This document shows, piece by piece, positions 1 through 8,297 of a stretch of 64,000 bases of DNA. The stretch is from Martelella limonii (GTDB lineage: Bacteria > Pseudomonadota > Alphaproteobacteria > Rhizobiales > Rhizobiaceae): positions 62,001-126,000 of the forward strand of contig NZ_JABUOU010000002.1 in NCBI RefSeq assembly GCF_013344475.1, in the 5' to 3' direction. Below the pieces are notes generated by a model that did no database searches, had not been told where the DNA came from, and worked only from the letters and a program-made list of their open reading frames with translations. Made by a program: the position numbers and the translations under genes. Numbering within the stretch: position 1 is the stretch's first letter; every line of letters starts with the position of its first letter.

Positions 1-787
1 TCCAGTCGTGATCAGGGTGATTCTCGAAGCGCCATTTGCGCATCGGCCCGGCCATGACGTTGAGATAATAGAGCTCGTAGCCATAGGGTGCGCCGCAGGG
101 GTGGTGGCCCTTGGGCACCAGCACGACATCGCCATCGGAAACCGCCATGGTTTCGTCCAGCGCGCCATCCTCGGTGAACACGCGCTGGAAAGCGAAGCCC
201 TGGGCCGGGTTGAGGCGGTGGTAATAGGTTTCCTCCAGATAGGTCATATCCGGGAAACGGTCCTCGTCGTGCCGGTGAGGGGGGTAGGACGACCAGTTGC
301 CGGCGGGCGTGAACACTTCCGTCACCAGCAGGCTGTCGGCGACATCGCGTTCCTCCATCGCGATCGGATAGATGTAGCGGGTGTTGGCTCCCTTGCCGCG
401 CTCGTTGAGCGTGATCCCTTCCGGACCGATCACCTGCGCTTCGCGACCGGGCTTGGCGGGCGCGGTGCAGACGGCGAGCGTGCAATCGGTCGTGGCCGTC
501 GCGGCCCATTCCGACCCGGCGGGAATGTAGACGCAATGCGGGGGCAGTCGTTCGAACACGCTCATGCGCTCGCCCAGTTCGCCGAAGGATGTGTCGCCCG
601 AGGCGATCTCGGCCTTGCCCTCGACAAGGACGAGGATGACCTCGGTATCGCCGGTCTGTTCACGCGCCGTCTCTCCCGGCGCCAGGCGATGGAGGCCGAA
701 GCCGACATAGCCCCAGTCCGCATTTTCGGGCGTGATGTCGTGCACCTTGCCGGAGGCACCCGTCGGTTTCCTGAGGAGGTTGGTCAT
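1..787 (-). CDS. iolB: 5-deoxy-glucuronate isomerase IolB, 3' end cut by window edge
   Basis: Partial gene: 262 codons are visible from the ATG at 787 and no stop is reached. The protein matches IolB of the KduI/IolB cupin family, a cytoplasmic enzyme that isomerises 5-deoxy-glucuronate to 5-dehydro-2-deoxygluconate in myo-inositol breakdown. The segments WSSYPPHRHDE and LEETYYHRLNP carry the His/Glu residues expected at the cupin metal site. The family is about 265-275 aa long, so only a few C-terminal residues are missing. It is the last visible gene of an iolC-iolD-iolE-iolB run and lies 59 bp after iolE, consistent with one transcript. The start is chosen from homology (MTNLLRKPTG) and an AAGGAACG ribosome-binding sequence just upstream. 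Confidence 0.93.
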   Translation of the reverse strand, partial: MTNLLRKPTGASGKVHDITPENADWGYVGFGLHRLAPGETAREQTGDTEVILVLVEGKAEIASGDTSFGELGERMSVFERLPPHCVYIPAGSEWAATATTDCTLAVCTAPAKPGREAQVIGPEGITLNERGKGANTRYIYPIAMEERDVADSLLVTEVFTPAGNWSSYPPHRHDEDRFPDMTYLEETYYHRLNPAQGFAFQRVFTEDGALDETMAVSDGDVVLVPKGHHPCGAPYGYELYYLNVMAGPMRKWRFENHPDHDW

Positions 788-846
788 GGCGTTCCTTCCC
801 TTGATCAGAATTGGCCTCAAACAGTCCCATGCGGACCGAATCGGCT

Positions 847-1749
847 CTATGCGTTCTTGTCGAGGCCTGCTGCTTTCGCCATCGCCTTCAGGCTTTTCAG
901 CCCGAGGGTCTGGTATTCGAGCGGATTGCGGACGTCGGGATCCTGTTCGGCCTCGATCACCAGCCAGCCCTCATAACCGGCATCGGCTGCAAGCTTCAGG
1001 ACCGGCGCAAAGTCGACGCCGCCTTCCGCGTCGCCCGGCACGGTGAAGACGCCGCGCCGGATGCCTTCGAGGAAGGAGAGGTTCTGCTCGCGCACGTCGT
1101 GCGCAATCGCCGGACGGACATTCTTGGCGTGGATGTGGCGCACCCGGTTCATGTGCCTTGCGGCGAGCGCTTCCGGATTGCCGCCGGAAAACAGGCAGTG
1201 GCCGGTGTCGAGAAGCAGTTTCGCTGCGGGCCCGGTGTGCTGCATCAGAAGGTCGATCTCGTCCTCGGTTTCCACGATCGTCCCCATATGGTGGTGGTAG
1301 ACGAGCGCGATGCCCTGATCGGCAGCGTATTGGGCAAGCGCCTCGACGCCCGCGCCGAACTCTGCCCATTTGCCGTTGTCCAGCTTAGGCCGATCTGCGA
1401 CCGGGACGGTGTCATCGCCGTGGATCGCATTGGAGGTTTCGCAGACGATGATCACCTTGGCGCCCATCGCCTTCAGGAGATCAAGCGCCGGCTGCATCGC
1501 CTTCTTCTCATCCTCCACCGAATTGACGAGAAGGTTCAGCGAGTGCCAGCCGGAGACATATTTCAGGCCGCGCGGTTCCAGAACCGCCTTCAGACCGTCC
1601 GGGTCCTGCGGGAATTTGTGGCCCTTTTCAATGCCGTCGAAACCGATCGCGGCGGTTTCGTCCAGGCATTGGTCGAGGCTGATATGGGCGCCGAGACTGC
1701 GGTCGTCGTCATTGGTCCAGGCAATCGGATTGGTGCCGTAGAGGATCAT
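847..1749 (-). CDS. iolE: myo-inosose-2 dehydratase IolE
   Basis: A 300-aa protein of the xylose-isomerase-like TIM-barrel family that matches IolE. The enzyme dehydrates 2-keto-myo-inositol to 3D-trihydroxycyclohexane-1,2-dione, the second step of inositol catabolism in the cytoplasm. Visible landmarks are the N-terminal [12 protein letters not shown], the [11 protein letters not shown] segment, [12 protein letters not shown] and the C-terminal VIEAEQDPD, which supply typical metal-site His, Asp and Glu residues. Length agrees with the family (about 295-300 aa). Its ATG lies 2 bp after the iolD stop, so the two are probably translationally linked. I see nothing unusual in it. Confidence 0.95.
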   Translation of the reverse strand: MILYGTNPIAWTNDDDRSLGAHISLDQCLDETAAIGFDGIEKGHKFPQDPDGLKAVLEPRGLKYVSGWHSLNLLVNSVEDEKKAMQPALDLLKAMGAKVIIVCETSNAIHGDDTVPVADRPKLDNGKWAEFGAGVEALAQYAADQGIALVYHHHMGTIVETEDEIDLLMQHTGPAAKLLLDTGHCLFSGGNPEALAARHMNRVRHIHAKNVRPAIAHDVREQNLSFLEGIRRGVFTVPGDAEGGVDFAPVLKLAADAGYEGWLVIEAEQDPDVRNPLEYQTLGLKSLKAMAKAAGLDKNA

Positions 1750-1751
1750 GC

Positions 1752-3575
1752 TCAGCTTCTCTTCGTAAGGGCGGCCTCATAGCTGGCGCGCGCCTGGTTG
1801 ACTTCGGGTCTGTCTGAAACTTCGGGTACGGCCACATCCCACCAGTGTCCGCCGGCATCGGGCGTCTGGTAGGGGTCGGTGTCGATCACGATCACGGTCA
1901 CCGTGGATGCGTCGCGCGCGGCTTCGAGCGCGTCGTCGAGTTCGGCAATTGAGGAAACCTTGCTGGCGCTTGCCCCCATCGATGCCGCATGCGCGACGAA
2001 ATCGATGGCGATCGGGTTTTCGTGATTGGAATAGGCATAGAGATTGTTGAACTGCGCCCCGCCGGTTTCCATTTGCAGGCGGTTGATGCAGCCATAACCG
2101 CGATTGTCGGTGATCACGACCGTGATCTTGATCCCCATGGCAACGGCACTCGCAAGCTCCGAATTCATCATCATGTAGGAGCCGTCGCCGACCATGACGA
2201 TGACATCGCGATCCGGCTCGGCCATCTTGATGCCAAGGCCGCCGGCAATCTCGTAGCCCATCGTCGAGAAGCCGTATTCCATGTGATAGGACATCGGCTT
2301 TTTGGCCTTGAAGAGCTGGTGCAGCTCGCCCGGCATGGTGCCGGCAGCGCACATCACCACCGTATCCTCGCGCGCAGCGCGCTGCACCGCGCCGATCACC
2401 TGCATGTCGGTCGGCAGCGCATTGGTGTCCTCGGGCGGCGCGGTGATCGCATCGGCCTTTTCGAACCAGGCCTTTTTCACGCGCTGGTCGGGGCCATCGA
2501 AACGCCTGTCGCCAAGCGCGGCACTCAGCTTCTCAAGCCCGACCCTCGCATCCGCCACAAGCGGGATCGCATCATGCTTGGCACTGTCATAGGGCTGGAT
2601 GTTGAGCGCCAGGATCTTGCGCTCGGGATGGGCAAACAGCGACCAGGATCCGGTGGTGAAATCCTGGAACCGGGTGCCGACGCCGATCACGAGATCGGCC
2701 TTTTCGGCAATCGCATTGGCGCTTGCAGTCCCCGTCACGCCGACTGCGCCGAAATTGAGTGCGTGATCCCAGGAAAGGGCGGATTTGCCGGCCTGGGTCT
2801 CGACCACGCCGATTGCATGTTTTTCGGCAAAGGCCTTCAGCGTCTCGGTCGCGCCGGAAAAATGCACCCCGCCGCCGGCAACGATGACCGGGTTCTTCGC
2901 GGCCTTCAGCAGCTCCACGGCGCGCTGAAGTTCATGGGTGTCGGGCTCGGGGCGACGCTGATGCCAGACCTTCTTCTCGAACAGGCTTTCCGGATAGTCA
3001 TAGGCTTCGGCCTGCACATCCTGGCACAGCGACAGGGTCACCGGTCCGCATTCGGCGGGGTCTGTCAGGACGCGCATGGCACGCGGCAGCGCGGTGATCA
3101 GCTGTTCGGGCCGCATGATGCGATCGAAATAGCGGCTGACGGGCCGGAAGCAGTCATTGACGGTCATGGTGCCGTCGCCGAAATCCTCAAGTTGCTGTAG
3201 TACGGGGTCTGGTCCGCGATTGGCGAAGACGTCGCTGACGAGAAGCAGGACAGGCAGGCGGTTGACATGGGCAAGCGCTGCAGCCGTCACCATGTTCAGC
3301 GCGCCGGGGCCGATGGAGGACGTCACGGCCATTGCCCGGCGCCGGCCGAGCTGCTTGGCATAGGCGATCGCCGCATGCGCCATCGATTGCTCGTTCTGGC
3401 CGCGATAGGTGGGCACCGTGTCGCGCATGGCATAAAGCGCCTCTCCAAGCCCTGCGACATTGCCATGGCCGAAGATTGCCCAGATGCCGGCGATGAAGGG
3501 GACGCCGTCATCTGTATACTGGTTGGCGAGGTAGCGCACGGTTGCCTGCGCTGCGGTAAGGCGGATGGTCTTCAT
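1752..3575 (-). CDS. iolD: 3D-(3,5/4)-trihydroxycyclohexane-1,2-dione acylhydrolase IolD
   Basis: A 607-aa thiamine-diphosphate enzyme that opens the ring of trihydroxycyclohexane-1,2-dione to 5-deoxy-glucuronate, the third step of myo-inositol catabolism. The C-terminal ThDP/Mg motif begins [11 protein letters not shown] and ends near ITDNRGYG, and the N-terminal PYR domain contains [14 protein letters not shown]. The ATG at 3575 is preferred over an upstream in-frame codon because it overlaps the iolC stop as ATGA (3572-3575) and begins the conserved [16 protein letters not shown]. The overlap implies translational coupling with iolC. Length is normal for IolD (about 605-640 aa). Confidence 0.95.
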   Translation of the reverse strand: MKTIRLTAAQATVRYLANQYTDDGVPFIAGIWAIFGHGNVAGLGEALYAMRDTVPTYRGQNEQSMAHAAIAYAKQLGRRRAMAVTSSIGPGALNMVTAAALAHVNRLPVLLLVSDVFANRGPDPVLQQLEDFGDGTMTVNDCFRPVSRYFDRIMRPEQLITALPRAMRVLTDPAECGPVTLSLCQDVQAEAYDYPESLFEKKVWHQRRPEPDTHELQRAVELLKAAKNPVIVAGGGVHFSGATETLKAFAEKHAIGVVETQAGKSALSWDHALNFGAVGVTGTASANAIAEKADLVIGVGTRFQDFTTGSWSLFAHPERKILALNIQPYDSAKHDAIPLVADARVGLEKLSAALGDRRFDGPDQRVKKAWFEKADAITAPPEDTNALPTDMQVIGAVQRAAREDTVVMCAAGTMPGELHQLFKAKKPMSYHMEYGFSTMGYEIAGGLGIKMAEPDRDVIVMVGDGSYMMMNSELASAVAMGIKITVVITDNRGYGCINRLQMETGGAQFNNLYAYSNHENPIAIDFVAHAASMGASASKVSSIAELDDALEAARDASTVTVIVIDTDPYQTPDAGGHWWDVAVPEVSDRPEVNQARASYEAALTKRS

Positions 3576-5482
3576 GCTGCATTCTCCCTGCGTGCGCTGT
3601 CCCAGACGGCGCAAAGGCTGCGATATTTCGCGCTCATTTCCGAGATCGCCGCCTCATCCTCAATCTTGCCTGCAAGCCATTTGCGGGCGGTCTCGCCGAA
3701 GATCGTGCGGCCCACCGCAAAACCCTTCACGAGATCGAATTTCGCGGCCGTGGCGAAACTTTCCTCAAGGTCGCGGAGCGGCGCGTCGAGCCCCAGAACC
3801 ACGATGCCGCGGACATATGGGTCGTTGCGCGCGATCGAGTCGCAGGCCCTTTCCCATGCGGCTTCCGATTTCATCGGCTCGAGCTTCCACCAGTCGGGAT
3901 AGACGCCGATCTCGTAGAAGCGCTCGATGATGGCGGCGGTTGTGCCGTCGTTGACGGGGGCGACCTTGGATGGAATGACTTCGAGCAGGAATTCGAGCCC
4001 GTTGCGGCGCGCGGCGGAGAACAGGCGCGACACGGTGGCTTCCTGATGATCCCTCATCGCCGCGTCGTCATCCGGATGATAGAAGCACAGCACCTTGACG
4101 ACATTGTCCACCGGCCATTCGCCGAGCCCGCCGAAATCCTCGCCGATCTCTGCCTCGGTCTTGAGCGGGCGGGAGCCCGGAAGCTCCACCGGCCGGCCGA
4201 TCCAGAGGCCGGTGCCGGTCGCGCGGTAAAGCGCGTTGCGGCCGAACCTGCCATCGCAGAGAATGCCGTAGCCCGCCTTGCCCGCGGAAACGTCAAGGGC
4301 GGCCTTCAGGCAGAGTTCCTTGAACGGGCCGATATGGGCGTGCGAAACGCCGGCCTCGTCCGCCATCTCCTCCAGCTGAATGCGGTGGTCGAAGGCAAAC
4401 ACCCGCATCTCCGGCCATTCGCCGGTGCGGTTTGTGGACCAGTGCACCTGTTCCAGGGCGCGATCCTTGCGCAGCGCCTTGTCTCGGATGCCGGTACGGA
4501 AGAAATATTGCAGCTCCTCCCAGCTCGGATAGGCCGGCGTGCAGCCATGGCGCGACACGGCAAAGGCACCGCAGGCATTGGCGTATTTCAGGCTGGTCGG
4601 CCAGTCCTCGTCCGTCAGCCAGCCCTTGAGCAGGCCGGACATGAAACCGTCGCCGGCGCCGAGCACGTTAAAGACCTCGATCGGGAAGCCTTCTCCGGTC
4701 TTACCGTCATCGAGGCTTGCCGGGATAGCGCCTTCGAACACCACCGCCCCCATGGGGCCGCGCTTGCAGACCAGCACGGCATCGGACACTTCGCGCACCG
4801 CCTTCAGCGCCTCAAGCGTGTCGGTGCTGCCGCCGGCGATGTGAAATTCCTCTTCTGTGCCGACGATCAGATCGAACAGGCCGAGCGTCGACTGCAGCTT
4901 GGCAGTGACGGCTTCGGAGCGGATATAGCGGCTCTCGCCCGCGCCATGGCCTGCAAGGCCCCAGAGATTGGGCCGGTAGTCGATGTCGAGCGCAGTCCGG
5001 GCGCCATTTTCGCGTGCGAGCCTGAGCGCCTTCAAGACCGCCGCCTCGGTCTTCGGGTGGGAAAGGTGGGTGCCGGTGGCGCAGATGCAGCGGGCTTCGG
5101 CAATATAGGCCGGATCGATATCGTCTTCGCAAAGCGCCATGTCCGCGCAGTTTTCGCGGTAGAAGATCAGCGGAAACTGTTCCTGATCGCGGATGCCGAG
5201 CAGCACAAGTGCCGTGAGGCGTTCCGGATCGGTCTTCACGCCGCGCACATCAACGCCCTCGCGTACCAGCTGTTCGCGGATGAACCGGCCCATATGCTCG
5301 TCGCCGACGCGCGTCAGCAATCCGGATTTCAGGCCGAGGCGCGCCGTGCCGGCGGCAATGTTGGTGGGCGAGCCGCCGATATACTTGTTGAAGGAGGCCA
5401 TGTCTTCCAGACGTCCGCCAACCTGTGCGCCGTAGAGATCCACCGATGATCGGCCGATGGTGATCAGGTCAAGTGACGCCAA
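3572..5482 (-). CDS. iolC: bifunctional 5-dehydro-2-deoxygluconokinase / DUF2090 aldolase-type protein IolC
   Basis: A 636-aa two-domain protein. Residues about 1-325 are a PfkB-family sugar kinase that phosphorylates 5-dehydro-2-deoxygluconate; the signature NVLGAGDGFMSGLL contains the catalytic Asp. Residues about 335-636 are DUF2090, a TIM-barrel domain often annotated as 2-deoxy-5-keto-gluconate-6-phosphate aldolase, so one polypeptide may do two consecutive steps. This fusion is common in Rhizobiales; single-domain IolC is about 325 aa. I chose the TTG at 5482 because AGGGAGG lies 6 nt upstream and the protein then begins (M)ASLDLITIGRSSVDLYG; a TTG at 5497 is possible but would put the Shine-Dalgarno inside the gene. 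First gene of the iolCDEB operon. Confidence 0.93.
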   Translation of the reverse strand: MASLDLITIGRSSVDLYGAQVGGRLEDMASFNKYIGGSPTNIAAGTARLGLKSGLLTRVGDEHMGRFIREQLVREGVDVRGVKTDPERLTALVLLGIRDQEQFPLIFYRENCADMALCEDDIDPAYIAEARCICATGTHLSHPKTEAAVLKALRLARENGARTALDIDYRPNLWGLAGHGAGESRYIRSEAVTAKLQSTLGLFDLIVGTEEEFHIAGGSTDTLEALKAVREVSDAVLVCKRGPMGAVVFEGAIPASLDDGKTGEGFPIEVFNVLGAGDGFMSGLLKGWLTDEDWPTSLKYANACGAFAVSRHGCTPAYPSWEELQYFFRTGIRDKALRKDRALEQVHWSTNRTGEWPEMRVFAFDHRIQLEEMADEAGVSHAHIGPFKELCLKAALDVSAGKAGYGILCDGRFGRNALYRATGTGLWIGRPVELPGSRPLKTEAEIGEDFGGLGEWPVDNVVKVLCFYHPDDDAAMRDHQEATVSRLFSAARRNGLEFLLEVIPSKVAPVNDGTTAAIIERFYEIGVYPDWWKLEPMKSEAAWERACDSIARNDPYVRGIVVLGLDAPLRDLEESFATAAKFDLVKGFAVGRTIFGETARKWLAGKIEDEAAISEMSAKYRSLCAVWDSARRENAA

Positions 5483-5556
5483 GAATACCTCCCTCAAGGC
5501 CTTGCGGCCGCTTGATGCGCCGCGCGGGGTCGCGGCGTCAGTCTTTGTCGATTTGG

Positions 5557-5585
5557 ATAATAAATTCTATTTTTGTGAATTTCAA
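5557..5585 (-). promoter_or_regulatory. sigma70-type promoter of iolCDEB
   Basis: On the minus strand TTGAAA (5585-5580) and TATTAT (5562-5557) are separated by exactly 17 bp inside a markedly AT-rich block, 75 bp upstream of the iolC start. The block stands out from surrounding GC-rich sequence. Assignment rests on box match and spacing; the transcription start is inferred near 5550. Confidence 0.6.
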
Positions 5586-5598
5586 TATTTATATTCGA
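5583..5598. promoter_or_regulatory. candidate degenerate IolR operator at the iolC promoter
   Basis: The sequence CAATATTTATATTCGA overlaps the -35 box of the iolC promoter. It matches the perfect palindrome in the iolR/idhA gap at 10 of 16 positions, and at 9 of 10 in its right half (TATATTCsA). Control of iolC by IolR is known in Sinorhizobium and Salmonella; that this site is bound is inference. Confidence 0.4.
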
Positions 5599-5617
5599 AT
5601 TTAAAGGCTGCGCGCGA

Positions 5618-6427
5618 TCATGTGCCATTGCGCGCAGCGCCCACGGCGACTGTCAGCGCGATCGCGAGACTGAGCGTGGCGGAGAGCGACCGGAAAGCGC
5701 CGAAATCGACCTCCGTTACGGAGAGTATCGTGTCGGAAAGCGGCCGGAGCGGGCTCATGATCGTGTCGGTGATGCCGATCACCGGAATGCCGCTTGCGGC
5801 GGCGTGTTCGGCGAAGGCCAGCGTTTCGGCGGTGTAGGGCGCAAAGCTGATTGCGATCACCACATCGCCGGGCCGCATGGCCTGATAATTGGCAAGCCCG
5901 CCCACCGCGCCATGCAGCATCGCGGGAACGCTCATCCGCTCGAAGGCGTAGGCGATGTAGGTGGCCACGGAAAAGGCCCGCCTGAGGCCGATGATATGGA
6001 TTGTGCGTGCTTCGGACAGCAGCTTGACGGCCTTTTCCAGTTCGGCCGGCTCCACGGTCTTCAGCAGGCTTTCGAGCGAGGTCCGGCCGGCGTCCGTAAA
6101 CTCCGCGAGAAGTGCGACGGGGCTGCCCGCTGCCGTTTCGCGCAGATGCTCCAGGCGCGTGCGGTAATCCGGCCAGCCGCCGGCATAGGAATCGCGGAAC
6201 AGTTTCTGCATTTCCGAGAAGCCGGAGAAGCCGACGATCTGACAGAACCGCATGAAAGCCGAAGGCTGTACGCCCGCGCCCTCCGCCATTTCCGCGACCG
6301 TTGAAACGGCGATGCGATCCTGATTGGCGGCAACGAAGTCGGCGCATTGGCGCAACCGCTTTGGCAGCGTGCCCGCAAGCTCGGCCAGCCTTTCCTCGAA
6401 CGCCCTGACAGTGGCTGGTGCAGACAT
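5618..6427 (-). CDS. iolR: RpiR-family transcriptional repressor of inositol catabolism IolR
   Basis: A 269-aa RpiR-family regulator with an N-terminal helix-turn-helix (residues about 5-80, including STVAEMAEGAGVQPSAFMRF) and a C-terminal SIS sugar-phosphate-binding domain (about 115-255, with IHIIGLRRAFSVATYIAYAF). Members of this family repress iol genes and are released by a phosphorylated catabolic intermediate. The ATG at 6427 is preferred: it gives the conserved MSAPATVRAFEERL and follows a GGGGG stretch, while longer forms add unconserved residues. The gene is divergent from idhA and upstream of iolCDEB on the same strand. Position and domain content both support IolR. Confidence 0.88.
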   Translation of the reverse strand: MSAPATVRAFEERLAELAGTLPKRLRQCADFVAANQDRIAVSTVAEMAEGAGVQPSAFMRFCQIVGFSGFSEMQKLFRDSYAGGWPDYRTRLEHLRETAAGSPVALLAEFTDAGRTSLESLLKTVEPAELEKAVKLLSEARTIHIIGLRRAFSVATYIAYAFERMSVPAMLHGAVGGLANYQAMRPGDVVIAISFAPYTAETLAFAEHAAASGIPVIGITDTIMSPLRPLSDTILSVTEVDFGAFRSLSATLSLAIALTVAVGAARNGT

Positions 6428-6448
6428 GCATCCCCCGAAACATTGATA

Positions 6449-6477
6449 TTGACATGAACAATGCCGCAAACTAGCAA
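6449..6477 (+). promoter_or_regulatory. candidate idhA promoter
   Basis: TTGACA (6449-6454) and TAGCAA (6472-6477) are spaced by 17 bp in the iolR-idhA gap. The -35 is consensus, the -10 is weak. The predicted start near 6484 falls inside the palindromic operator, which suits repression by steric block. Inferred from sequence only. Confidence 0.45.
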
Positions 6478-6479
6478 AA

Positions 6480-6495
6480 TGGAATATATATTCCA
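6480..6495. promoter_or_regulatory. IolR operator, perfect 16-bp palindrome
   Basis: TGGAATATATATTCCA is a perfect inverted repeat containing GGAA-N6-TTCC, the palindrome type reported for IolR in Sinorhizobium. It lies between divergent iolR and idhA, 36 bp before the idhA ATG and over its predicted transcription start. It could regulate idhA and autoregulate iolR. The sequence is directly visible; regulator identity is inferred. Confidence 0.72.
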
Positions 6496-6531
6496 ACAGG
6501 ATTTGCGCGACAGCGCAGCAGGGAGGGTAAC

Positions 6532-7524
6532 ATGGTCACGAAGATAGCGCTTCTGGGTGCGGGCCGAATCGGCAAGGTACATGCAAAGGCGATCGCCGCA
6601 GACCGGCGAGCCCGTCTGGTGGCGGTGGCCGATGCCGTGACCGCCGCAGCCGAGGCGATCGCCGAGGCCTGCGATGCGCGCGTGATGACGATCGGCGAGA
6701 TCGAAGCCGACACATCCATCGATGCGGTGATCATCTGCACGCCGACCAACACGCATTCCGATCTGATCGAGCGTTTTGCGAAGGCCGGCAAGGCCATTTT
6801 CTGCGAAAAGCCGGTGGATCTCGATGTCGAGCGCGCCAAGGCCTGCGCTGACGTTGTGAAGTCTCTTGGCGCGCGCGTCATGCTGGGCTTCAACCGCCGC
6901 TTCGATCCTCATTTTCTGGCCGTTCGCGAAGCGATCGATGACGGCAGGATCGGCGATGTTGAAATGGTGACGATCGTCAGCCGCGATCCCGGCCCGCCGC
7001 CTGCGGACTACATCAAGGTATCAGGCGGCCTGTTCCGCGACATGACCATCCACGATTTCGACATGGCGCGCTTCCTGCTCGGCGAGGAAATCACCAGCGT
7101 TTCCGGCACAGCCTCGGTGCTCGTGAACCCGGAAATCGGTGCGCTTGGCGATTTCGACAGTGCAAGCCTGGTTCTGGCGACCGCGAGCGGCAAGCAATGC
7201 GTGATCTCAAATTCGCGCCGCGCTTCCTATGGCTACGATCAGCGCATCGAGGTGCACGGTTCGCTGGGTTCGGCTTCCGCGGAAAACCAGCGCGCCGTCT
7301 CCATCGAAATCGCCAACAAGGATGGCTATACGCGTCCGCCGCTGCATGATTTCTTCATGACGCGCTACACCGCCGCCTATGCGGCCGAAATCGCAGCCTT
7401 TATCGACAGTATCGAAAACGACACCGACCCTTCGCCCTCGATCGAAGACGGATTGAAGGCGCTGACCCTTGCCGATGCCGCTTTGCGGGCGGTGAAGGAG
7501 CAGAAGACCATCACCCTCGGCTAG
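6532..7524 (+). CDS. idhA: myo-inositol 2-dehydrogenase IdhA
   Basis: A 330-aa GFO/IDH/MOCA-family dehydrogenase that oxidises myo-inositol to 2-keto-myo-inositol with NAD, the entry step of the pathway encoded beside it. The Rossmann motif ALLGAGRIGKVHA is at the N-terminus, the family EKP motif (FCEKPVDLD) is near residue 95, and GLFRDMTIHDFDMARFLLG holds the catalytic Asp/His. Length is typical (about 330 aa). GGGAGGG precedes the ATG by about 5 nt. The divergent position to iolR and the operator in between indicate inositol-inducible control. Confidence 0.93.
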   Translation: MVTKIALLGAGRIGKVHAKAIAADRRARLVAVADAVTAAAEAIAEACDARVMTIGEIEADTSIDAVIICTPTNTHSDLIERFAKAGKAIFCEKPVDLDVERAKACADVVKSLGARVMLGFNRRFDPHFLAVREAIDDGRIGDVEMVTIVSRDPGPPPADYIKVSGGLFRDMTIHDFDMARFLLGEEITSVSGTASVLVNPEIGALGDFDSASLVLATASGKQCVISNSRRASYGYDQRIEVHGSLGSASAENQRAVSIEIANKDGYTRPPLHDFFMTRYTAAYAAEIAAFIDSIENDTDPSPSIEDGLKALTLADAALRAVKEQKTITLG

Positions 7525-7527
7525 ACG

Positions 7528-8184
7528 CTAATCCGTCTGCCGCAGCGGGCGGAAGCTCATGCGGTGGAGCGGACAGGGGCCGGCATCGAGAATGGCGGCG
7601 CGATGGACGGCCGTGCCATAGCCGGCATGGCCGGCAAAGCCATAGGCAGGATAAATGGTGGCGGCCTGCGCCATCATCCGGTCGCGCGTGACCTTTGCGA
7701 TGATGGAGGCAGCGGCAATCGAGACAGAGCGGGCGTCGCCCTTGATTACGGCCTCCGCGCGGCATGAGATGCCAGGTGGCCGATCCCGGCCGTCAGTCAG
7801 GACCATCGCCGGGGCCAGCGGAAGACCAAGGACAGCGCGGCGCATCGCATCAAGCGAGGCTTGCAGGATATTGATCCGGTCGATCCGCGCCGGACTGCTG
7901 GAGGCAACCGAGACGACTGCGCTCTCCAGGATCGCGTCGAACAGCAGGTCGCGCGCCTTGGCGGAAAGCTTCTTTGAGTCGTTGAGCCCTTCCGGGATAT
8001 TGTCCGGATCCAAAATCACGGCTGCCGCCACGACCGGACCCGCAAGCGGCCCCCGGCCGGCCTCGTCGCAGCCTGCAACCGGCCAGAGCCCATTGGCGCG
8101 AGCGGCAAGCTCCATCGAAAAATCGGGCGCTTTCAGCGGCAGATCGAACAGGGCGGGAGAATCGGAAGGTCGGGGAGATGACAT
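7528..8184 (-). CDS. rnhB: ribonuclease HII
   Basis: A 218-aa type 2 RNase H that cleaves RNA in RNA-DNA hybrids and nicks at misincorporated ribonucleotides. The motif [17 protein letters not shown] (Asp40, Glu41) forms the first part of the acidic active site, and [14 protein letters not shown] and [14 protein letters not shown] are family signatures. The first 30 residues vary among homologues. The gene converges on idhA with only 3 bp between stops and marks a switch from inositol genes to housekeeping genes that are syntenic in Rhizobiaceae. Confidence 0.95.
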   Translation of the reverse strand: MSSPRPSDSPALFDLPLKAPDFSMELAARANGLWPVAGCDEAGRGPLAGPVVAAAVILDPDNIPEGLNDSKKLSAKARDLLFDAILESAVVSVASSSPARIDRINILQASLDAMRRAVLGLPLAPAMVLTDGRDRPPGISCRAEAVIKGDARSVSIAAASIIAKVTRDRMMAQAATIYPAYGFAGHAGYGTAVHRAAILDAGPCPLHRMSFRPLRQTD

Positions 8185-8217
8185 GGCGTCATTTCACACC
8201 GCCTTCCGATCTCCCGC

Positions 8218-8264
8218 AAGTCCCCTTCAGAGCAATAAGCTCATGTGCGGCAGTAAGGGGACTT
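8218..8264. repeat. 10-bp perfect inverted repeat with nested hairpin
   Basis: AAGTCCCCTT (8218-8227) and AAGGGGACTT (8255-8264) are perfect inverted copies around a 27-nt loop, and the loop holds a second hairpin, GAGC-AATAA-GCTC. It sits in the 113-bp gap between the downstream end of the radical SAM gene and the rnhB start, both on the minus strand. No T-run follows on either side, so it is not a typical terminator. It could be an mRNA-stabilising stem, a protein site or a repeat-family member. Confidence 0.6.
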
Positions 8265-8297
8265 CTTCGGCAGGGTCCAAGGGTTCTCCCGGCCGGA

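Noticed and set aside
1989-3200. 403-codon plus-strand frame opposite iolD
   Set aside because: Antisense shadow of a well-conserved gene; Arg/His/Gly-rich sequence without domains and no ribosome site.
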